A stretch of 56,961 nt of DNA from Chitinophagaceae bacterium. GTDB lineage: Bacteria; Bacteroidota; Bacteroidia; Chitinophagales; Chitinophagaceae. The stretch spans positions 1 through 56,961 of the forward strand of contig CANGNA010000023.1 of assembly GCA_947455215.1 (NCBI GenBank), given 5' to 3'. The position numbers and the translations under genes are program-made. The notes below the pieces were generated by a model, which saw nothing but the letters and a program-made list of their open reading frames with translations, was not told the origin of the DNA and made no database searches. Below are positions 52,386 through 56,961 of this stretch, one piece after another (the stretch's first letter is position 1; each line of letters begins with the position of its first letter).

Positions 52386-53764
52386 TAGTAATAAGCGCGT
52401 TTTGCCCTCTTGTAAATAGGTATCATGCCACCAAAGTACATATTAAAGCCGTACTGATTGCTGCTGAACAGGGCCATCATATCATCGCTGCCAAAGTACA
52501 GGCCGCCAAGGCGCATGCCCACACCCACACGCATATTGTGCGCCAATGTATTGTATGTAATAGGTACAGATGCTGTAAACACGCCCGACTGCCAGCGGGG
52601 GATAATGGAGAACTGGCTGTAATATTTACTGCCAAAATTAGCATCGCTGCCCATATTGATGATACCCGCAGCACCCAGGAAAAATCGTCCCCAGGCATGA
52701 TAATCGGCACCTACTATGCATGCGGTGGGCAGGCTCACATTGCGGCTGGCCCGGCCGGTATCTACCGTAAAGCCGCGCATGGCAGCATAAGCGCGCAGAT
52801 CGTCGTAACTTTTTACATTGTCCGATATCTCGTTGCCCTTCATGTAGCCATCGCCGGTAATGCGCACGCTGGAGCTGTTTTTGTAAGATATAACGCCAAT
52901 ATCCGTAAAGGACACAGATAGGGTGGCCGTATATTTCCCTGTTTCGCCCGGCTTGGTATAGGCTAGTATAGCACCTATATCGCCACCAATACCTGAGCCG
53001 CCCGAAGGGCCGCCAAACAGTTTAGAGGTGGATACCCCATCGGAAAATCCATCAGATAGCGTCTGGATATTGCTGGCGTATTCTATGTCAGTATTGTTGG
53101 CGCGGAAGGAGTCGTTGGCCGATGTGTAGCTCACATCCATATTCTTACCCTTGATGCCCAGGTAGCCAATGCCCGCCAGGTAGCGCACGGTGGCCCCTAC
53201 CTTCATGCTCCATTTGTCGGTGCTGTATACTTCGCCGCCGTAAGACAGGCCCACCTCGCTCCACACATGGGCCGTCCAGTTAAAGTTTTGCGCCTGGAAC
53301 TGTATAAAACTGGTATTGACTCCCTGCGGATTGTTGAGCGCAGTGAACAGCGCCTTATCGAAATTATTGAACTCGTTGATGGCCCGTAACCGGGTAGATA
53401 AGGCCAGCGTATGCTTGCGGTTGATGCGGTAGAGGATAGCAGGGCCACGCAGTTCCACATAAGGTGCCACCATGCTGAACTTGCCTGATGTGCCTGTGGC
53501 TTTGAATATGCTTACGCCGGAGTCGCCGCCGGTAGTTGAGCTTACGTTTGATGCCGATGTAAGCACGCCCAGGTTGTTATCTACGCCAATACTGGCGCCC
53601 ATCAGGTTTACGGCTATTTTCTCGTTGCAACCGCCCAGGTTGGCCGGATTCAGGTACATGCTGTTCAGCGAGTTATAGGCATCGGTAGATACACCCAGGT
53701 AGCGTTGCCCGCGGGCACTCATAACACAGGCGATAAATGGTACGCAGAGGAAAAGTTTTTTCAT
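52385..53764 (-). CDS. DUF5723 family outer-membrane protein
   Basis: 459 residues from the ATG at 53764, which starts the signal peptide (KKLFLCVPFIACVMSARGQ). The mature start RYLGVSTDAYNSLNSMYLNPANLGG is the DUF5723 hallmark and resembles the N-terminus of PorV-like barrels. The rest alternates strands with glycine-rich loops and ends in a long strand (YGFNMYFGGMIPIYK). Such proteins sit in the outer membrane; a link with T9SS secretion or cell surface function is plausible, but not shown. The gene runs from a terminator at 53822 to the GNAT gene. Confidence 0.88.
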   Translation of the reverse strand: MKKLFLCVPFIACVMSARGQRYLGVSTDAYNSLNSMYLNPANLGGCNEKIAVNLMGASIGVDNNLGVLTSASNVSSTTGGDSGVSIFKATGTSGKFSMVAPYVELRGPAILYRINRKHTLALSTRLRAINEFNNFDKALFTALNNPQGVNTSFIQFQAQNFNWTAHVWSEVGLSYGGEVYSTDKWSMKVGATVRYLAGIGYLGIKGKNMDVSYTSANDSFRANNTDIEYASNIQTLSDGFSDGVSTSKLFGGPSGGSGIGGDIGAILAYTKPGETGKYTATLSVSFTDIGVISYKNSSSVRITGDGYMKGNEISDNVKSYDDLRAYAAMRGFTVDTGRASRNVSLPTACIVGADYHAWGRFFLGAAGIINMGSDANFGSKYYSQFSIIPRWQSGVFTASVPITYNTLAHNMRVGVGMRLGGLYFGSDDMMALFSSNQYGFNMYFGGMIPIYKRAKRAYY

Positions 53765-53821
53765 AAGCACAGGTAATTTTAAGAGCATGAAACCGATATA
53801 CTGAATGATATAATAAAGATA

Positions 53822-53855
53822 ATAAAAAAGCTCATGCAACTAAGTGCATGAGCTT
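53822..53855 (-). terminator. Terminator of the TPR protein gene
   Basis: The 11-bp stem AAGCTCATGCA/TGCATGAGCTT is followed on the minus strand by TTTTTTATT. It lies 20 bases past the stop of the gene at 53876. Confidence 0.9.
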
Positions 53856-53875
53856 AAATACAGTGCGGTTTTCAA

Positions 53876-55291
53876 TTATTTCTTTTTATAACGGGCTATC
53901 AGCTCGGCCACGCTACTGCGCAGCATATACTCGTGGTTGAGGTCTGTGAACACCTTTACTTTTTTAGGTGCTTCTTTCAGACCCTTCTCCAGCTGTAGCA
54001 TTGCTTCTTTCACCTTGCCCAGTTCAAAAAGGCAGGCCGCATTGTAGTAGCTGAACTCACCCTTATCGCCGCAGTGGTCGCGGGCTACTTCCAGTTGGGT
54101 TATAGCTTCGTCGTGGTAGCCCGTAAAGTACAGGCCGCGTACCAGCGCCAGCCACGTGGTCTTGGTACCCGGTTTCAGGCGCACGGCATTCAGGTAGCAT
54201 ACCAGGGCCTCGCTTTTTACATCCATCTCCATCAGGCAGTTGCCTATGGCCAGGCAGTAGGTGGCATTTTCCTTGTCCAGGTGCAGCGCTACCGAGAACG
54301 ATTTTACGGCCTTCTCCCATTGTTTTTCGCGAGCGTAGGTCTCGCCGATCTTGTAGAAGATGGCGTCATCCTGCGGGTTCAGCTGCGATGCCTGTCGGTA
54401 ATAGTGCCTTGCGCGGGCAAAGTCTTTGCGCTTTTCCCAGCAATAGCCCATCGCTTCAAAGATCACATCCTCGGGCTTGGCTATCTCTATGTGTTTAGAC
54501 AGGCATTCCAGTGCCTTATCGTAATTCTTCAGGCGCATGTAGGCATCAGCCATATTGCGGTAAGCAAATTCGAATTTCTCATCTATCACCACGCAATACT
54601 CATAGGCATCAATGCATTTCTCATACATCTTCAGCCCCTGGTAGGCTGCGCCCAGGTTAAACCAAGCCAGCGAATTGTATGGGTCTTCGTCCGTCAGCTG
54701 CGTGTGCATCACTATGCTCTCATCCAGCCTTTCGGTAAACTCGGCCCAGAAGCACAGCTTTTGCAAGGCTTCCTCGTTGCGGCGGTCTATCTTGATCACG
54801 CGCTTCAGCGTATCGAATACAGCATCAAACTCTTCTCCTTCGTCATATACGTCCGATAGTTCCAGCAATAATTCTATTTTCTCCTTACCGCTAAAGTTTT
54901 CCGACTGTGTTTCCAGCCACAGGGCTGCACGGTCAAACTTCAGCTGCGCCAGCAATATATCGGCACGTAGTAAAACAGCGTCCAGGTTATTGCTTTCATA
55001 CTGTTCCATCTCGTCCAGTGCATTCAGCGCCTGTCCGTATTTCTGTGCCTGGGTAAGTATCTCCGCTTTTAAAAGCAGTATGGATGCTGAGAAAGGATAA
55101 TAAGTACGGGCTATATCACAGGCCAGTAAGGCTTCATCTTCTTTGCTGTTCTGGAAAAAATGGTCTATCACACTCTCAAACTCTTCCTCATCCAAAATGC
55201 TGACCGAATTCCCCTTTTTTATCTCTTCGTATTTGCTCAGAATATCCTCAATAGATTCCCATTCGTCGTCGTTATAATCGTCATCAAACAT
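53876..55291 (-). CDS. TPR repeat protein
   Basis: 471 residues, no signal peptide or membrane span, so cytoplasmic. The N-terminal 40 residues are acidic (FDDDYNDDEWESIEDIL). From about residue 45 to the end there are ten or so tetratricopeptide repeats; clear examples are SLAWFNLGAAYQGLKMYEKCIDAYEYCVVI and DAIFYKIGETYAREKQWEKAVKSFSVALHL. Proteins of this type in Bacteroidota serve as protein-interaction scaffolds; the target is unknown. A promoter-like box TATCTTTG (55317-55310) is 19 bases upstream of the start. Confidence 0.9.
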   Translation of the reverse strand: MFDDDYNDDEWESIEDILSKYEEIKKGNSVSILDEEEFESVIDHFFQNSKEDEALLACDIARTYYPFSASILLLKAEILTQAQKYGQALNALDEMEQYESNNLDAVLLRADILLAQLKFDRAALWLETQSENFSGKEKIELLLELSDVYDEGEEFDAVFDTLKRVIKIDRRNEEALQKLCFWAEFTERLDESIVMHTQLTDEDPYNSLAWFNLGAAYQGLKMYEKCIDAYEYCVVIDEKFEFAYRNMADAYMRLKNYDKALECLSKHIEIAKPEDVIFEAMGYCWEKRKDFARARHYYRQASQLNPQDDAIFYKIGETYAREKQWEKAVKSFSVALHLDKENATYCLAIGNCLMEMDVKSEALVCYLNAVRLKPGTKTTWLALVRGLYFTGYHDEAITQLEVARDHCGDKGEFSYYNAACLFELGKVKEAMLQLEKGLKEAPKKVKVFTDLNHEYMLRSSVAELIARYKKK

Positions 55292-55309
55292 AATCTGTGC
55301 GGTTTAAAC

Positions 55310-55317
55310 CAAAGATA
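55310..55317 (-). promoter_or_regulatory. Candidate -7 box (TATCTTTG) for the TPR protein gene
   Basis: Fits TAnnTTTG on the minus strand. A TTG at 55335-55333 is 15 bases further up, somewhat close. Confidence 0.4.
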
Positions 55318-55480
55318 CCGAAAAATGCATGCCAAAGTAAGTGGGCATTGTTACATCAATGTAAAAATGCACATGTTTTGCACAGCTGTTTTGCCTCGCT
55401 ATTAATAAAATATTGAATTAATAAATGATGGGTAAAGTCATAGCAAATGCAGGCGCTATATATTGAATGTAAAGCAAATG

Positions 55481-55508
55481 AGCATTTTAATTTTTTACTT
55501 TTGATTTT
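55481..55508. repeat. T-rich heptad-like run in the gap before the SDR stop
   Basis: The plus strand reads GCATTTTAATTTTTTACTTT followed by TGATTTTTT, the same type of sequence as the nuo leaders, just outside the SDR gene's 3' end. No coding sequence was seen between 55292 and 55508. Confidence 0.45.
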
Positions 55509-56297
55509 TTAAATGCTGCCTGTTCGGCCGCCATCTACTGGTATGGCGGTGCCATTTATATAGGCCGCAGCCGGACTTGCCAAAAATGCCACAACGGCAG
55601 CTATCTCTTCGGGCTTGCCAAAACGGCGGGCAGGTATCTCGGCCAGCATTTCTTTTTCCACCTCATCTTTATCCTTGCCCGTTTTAGCCGATTTATTGTT
55701 CACTATCGTTTCCAGGCGCTCTGTAGAGGTGGCTCCCGGCAATACGCTGTTCACTGTTATGCCGAAAGCGCCCAGTTCGTTGGCCATGGTCTTGGCCCAG
55801 CTTGCTACTGCGCCTCGTATGGTATTGGAAACACCCAGGCCCTGTAGCGGCACCTTTACCGATGTAGAGATGATGTTGATGATGCGGCCATAACCTGCCT
55901 GCTTCATACCCTCTGTTACTGCCTGGCTGATGACCTGGTTGCAGATAAGGTGCTGGTTGAAGGCTGCAAGAAAATCCTCGGGCCTGGCCGCCGTGATGGG
56001 GCCACCTGCCGGGCCGCCGCTATTGTTGATAAGTATATGTACTGTATTGTTGGCTACAAATGCTTCTACCACGCTTTTCACTTCGGCAGGGTTGCTATAG
56101 TCGGCCACCAGGTAGCCGTGCTGCTGGCCGTGGTTGGCAGGCAGGGTGCTTACAGCACGTTTCAGCTTCTCCTCGTTGCGCGATATCAGTATGCAGCGGG
56201 CGCCCATGGCCGCCATGGCCTGTGCCGATGCTAAGCCAATGCCCTGTGTGCTGCCGCCAACAAGGGCGGTCTTTCCTGTAAGATCCTGTGAAAGCAT
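55509..56297 (-). CDS. SDR-family oxidoreductase lacking the usual catalytic Tyr
   Basis: 262 residues from the ATG at 56297 (a TTG 21 bases earlier is less likely). The Rossmann motif is GGSTQGIG, with NNSGG as the next family mark and LPGATSTERL plus a C-terminal VDGGRTGSI. The active-site region, however, reads IISTSVKVPLQGLGVSNTIRGAV: the Ser is present but the Tyr-x3-Lys is replaced by Ser/Asn and Arg. A similar set is seen in a known SDR subgroup, so the gene need not be broken, but the reaction cannot be named. TACCTTTG at 56323-56316 is a candidate promoter box. Confidence 0.85.
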   Translation of the reverse strand: MLSQDLTGKTALVGGSTQGIGLASAQAMAAMGARCILISRNEEKLKRAVSTLPANHGQQHGYLVADYSNPAEVKSVVEAFVANNTVHILINNSGGPAGGPITAARPEDFLAAFNQHLICNQVISQAVTEGMKQAGYGRIINIISTSVKVPLQGLGVSNTIRGAVASWAKTMANELGAFGITVNSVLPGATSTERLETIVNNKSAKTGKDKDEVEKEMLAEIPARRFGKPEEIAAVVAFLASPAAAYINGTAIPVDGGRTGSI

Positions 56298-56315
56298 GTT
56301 GCTATTTTGAGGGGG

Positions 56316-56323
56316 CAAAGGTA
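56316..56323 (-). promoter_or_regulatory. Candidate -7 box (TACCTTTG) for the SDR gene
   Basis: Fits TAnnTTTG, 19 bases before the ATG at 56297. No TTG at -33. Confidence 0.35.
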
Positions 56324-56343
56324 GGTAAATAGCAGTTGTGCCT

Positions 56344-56736
56344 CTAATCCTGCAACTTAAAAAGCAGATACAAGATATAGTCTACCTTAACCAATTTCCC
56401 GTCCTGTTTGCCGGGAATCCAGCGGGGTAGTGTTTTCATTACGCGTATAGCTTCGCTGTCGCAGGAAGGATCAATGCCCTTGCGCACCCTAAAGTCGCTA
56501 AGGTGGCCATCTTCATTAACAATGAATTGCACGGTTACTTTACCTTCAATATGCTCTTTTTTTGCAATGGGCGGGTAGCGGCCATTTTGCTGCAGATATT
56601 TGTTTACATCGTATCCTGGAACCGGCCCAAAACTGTTATCTGTTCCTTTGGGAACTTCGGGTACTACTGTGTTGATACTTTGCGCCTGAGTAAATATTGA
56701 AGCAGAGATACACAGTGCGAGAAAAAAATATTTCAT
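56344..56736 (-). CDS. Secreted TonB C-terminal-domain protein
   Basis: 130 residues. A signal peptide (KYFFLALCISASIFTQAQ) is followed by about 30 linker residues and one TonB C-terminal domain: GRYPPIAKKEHIEGKVTVQF, GHLSDFRVRKGIDPSC and VMKTLPRWIPGKQDGKLVKV. Normal TonB has an N-terminal membrane anchor; here there is only a cleavable signal, so it should be free in the periplasm and cannot by itself transmit energy from ExbBD. Such small TonB-domain proteins are common in Bacteroidota. Another copy follows upstream on the same strand. Confidence 0.88.
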   Translation of the reverse strand: MKYFFLALCISASIFTQAQSINTVVPEVPKGTDNSFGPVPGYDVNKYLQQNGRYPPIAKKEHIEGKVTVQFIVNEDGHLSDFRVRKGIDPSCDSEAIRVMKTLPRWIPGKQDGKLVKVDYILYLLFKLQD

Positions 56737-56757
56737 AGGAATTGGTATCGTTATACG

Positions 56758-56961
56758 TTAATCAGTCAACTTAAAATCGATCGGTTGAAAAAACTTCACA
56801 TTTACCGGTTTTCCGCCTTGTTTGCCCGGCTGCCACGGTGGCATCAGTTTTATTACCCGCTCTGCTTCTTCGTCACACCCATATCCTATGCTACGTATAG
56901 TATGCACTGAGTCTATTTTGCCAGACGCCATAACCACAAACCCTACGATCACCTTGCCCTC
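56758..56961 (-). CDS. TonB C-terminal-domain protein, cut by window end
   Basis: The frame is open to the last base; 67 codons and the stop are visible. EGKVIVGFVVMASGKIDSVH and VIKLMPPWQPGKQGGKPVNVKF match the second half of a TonB C-terminal domain, with the same PPWQPGKQ step as RWIPGKQ in its neighbour. The two genes, 21 bases apart, are probably a tandem duplication. The N-terminus is outside the window, so an anchor cannot be excluded. Confidence 0.8.
   Translation of the reverse strand, partial: EGKVIVGFVVMASGKIDSVHTIRSIGYGCDEEAERVIKLMPPWQPGKQGGKPVNVKFFQPIDFKLTD

Overview
The window is a stretch of a Bacteroidota chromosome, most likely Chitinophagales/Chitinophagaceae. The evidence is type IX secretion (T9SS) cargo with both kinds of C-terminal domain, an LruC-domain protein, a DUF5723 protein, promoters of the TAnnTTTG class, a complete 14-gene nuo operon with a short NuoG, and an ECF42-type sigma factor beside a YciI/DGPF protein. 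No rRNA, CRISPR array, intact insertion sequence or prophage was seen. One tRNA gene (tRNA-Asp) is present.

Layout. 1-1500: 3' part of an LruC surface-protein gene. 1.7-9.8 kb: small hypothetical genes and a signalling neighbourhood holding a degenerate receiver, a PAS histidine kinase, a Crp/Fnr regulator, and two proteins (PAS-type and lipoprotein TPR-type) that end in a histidine-kinase DHp helix pair with no ATPase domain. 9.9-10.8 kb: tRNA-Asp with duplicated 3'-end/terminator fragments, a broken GIY-YIG gene and a muconolactone-isomerase-like gene, which looks like a small relic integration site. 10.9-13.8 kb: DUF502, serC and DUF1015 genes (serine synthesis). 13.9-18.5 kb: a GNAT gene, then a leftward surface-polysaccharide group (two GT2 glycosyltransferases, a methyltransferase and a flippase). 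18.6-24.5 kb: two large T9SS type-B cargo genes. 24.7-39.1 kb: the rightward nuo operon A-B-C-D-E-[SRPBCC, NTF2-like]-F-G-H-I-J-K-L-M-N. 39.2-40.7 kb: ECF sigma factor and YciI. 40.9-52.0 kb: a giant M4 metalloprotease, an orphan beta-rich secreted protein and a beta-helix adhesin-like protein, two of them with T9SS type-A tails. 52.1-57 kb: GNAT, DUF5723, TPR protein, an atypical SDR and two TonB C-terminal-domain proteins, the last cut by the window end.

How the parts fit. The nuo genes encode a full proton-pumping complex I with a NADH-oxidising module (NuoE, F, G). The T9SS cargo, the polysaccharide genes and the DUF5723/TonB-domain proteins all concern the envelope, as expected for a surface-active, probably gliding or polymer-degrading bacterium. 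The features most worth following up are the DHp-only signalling proteins, the triplicated tRNA-Asp terminator region, the T-rich heptad leaders inside the nuo operon and the modified cysteine set of NuoG. All family names were read by eye from motifs; no database search was run.
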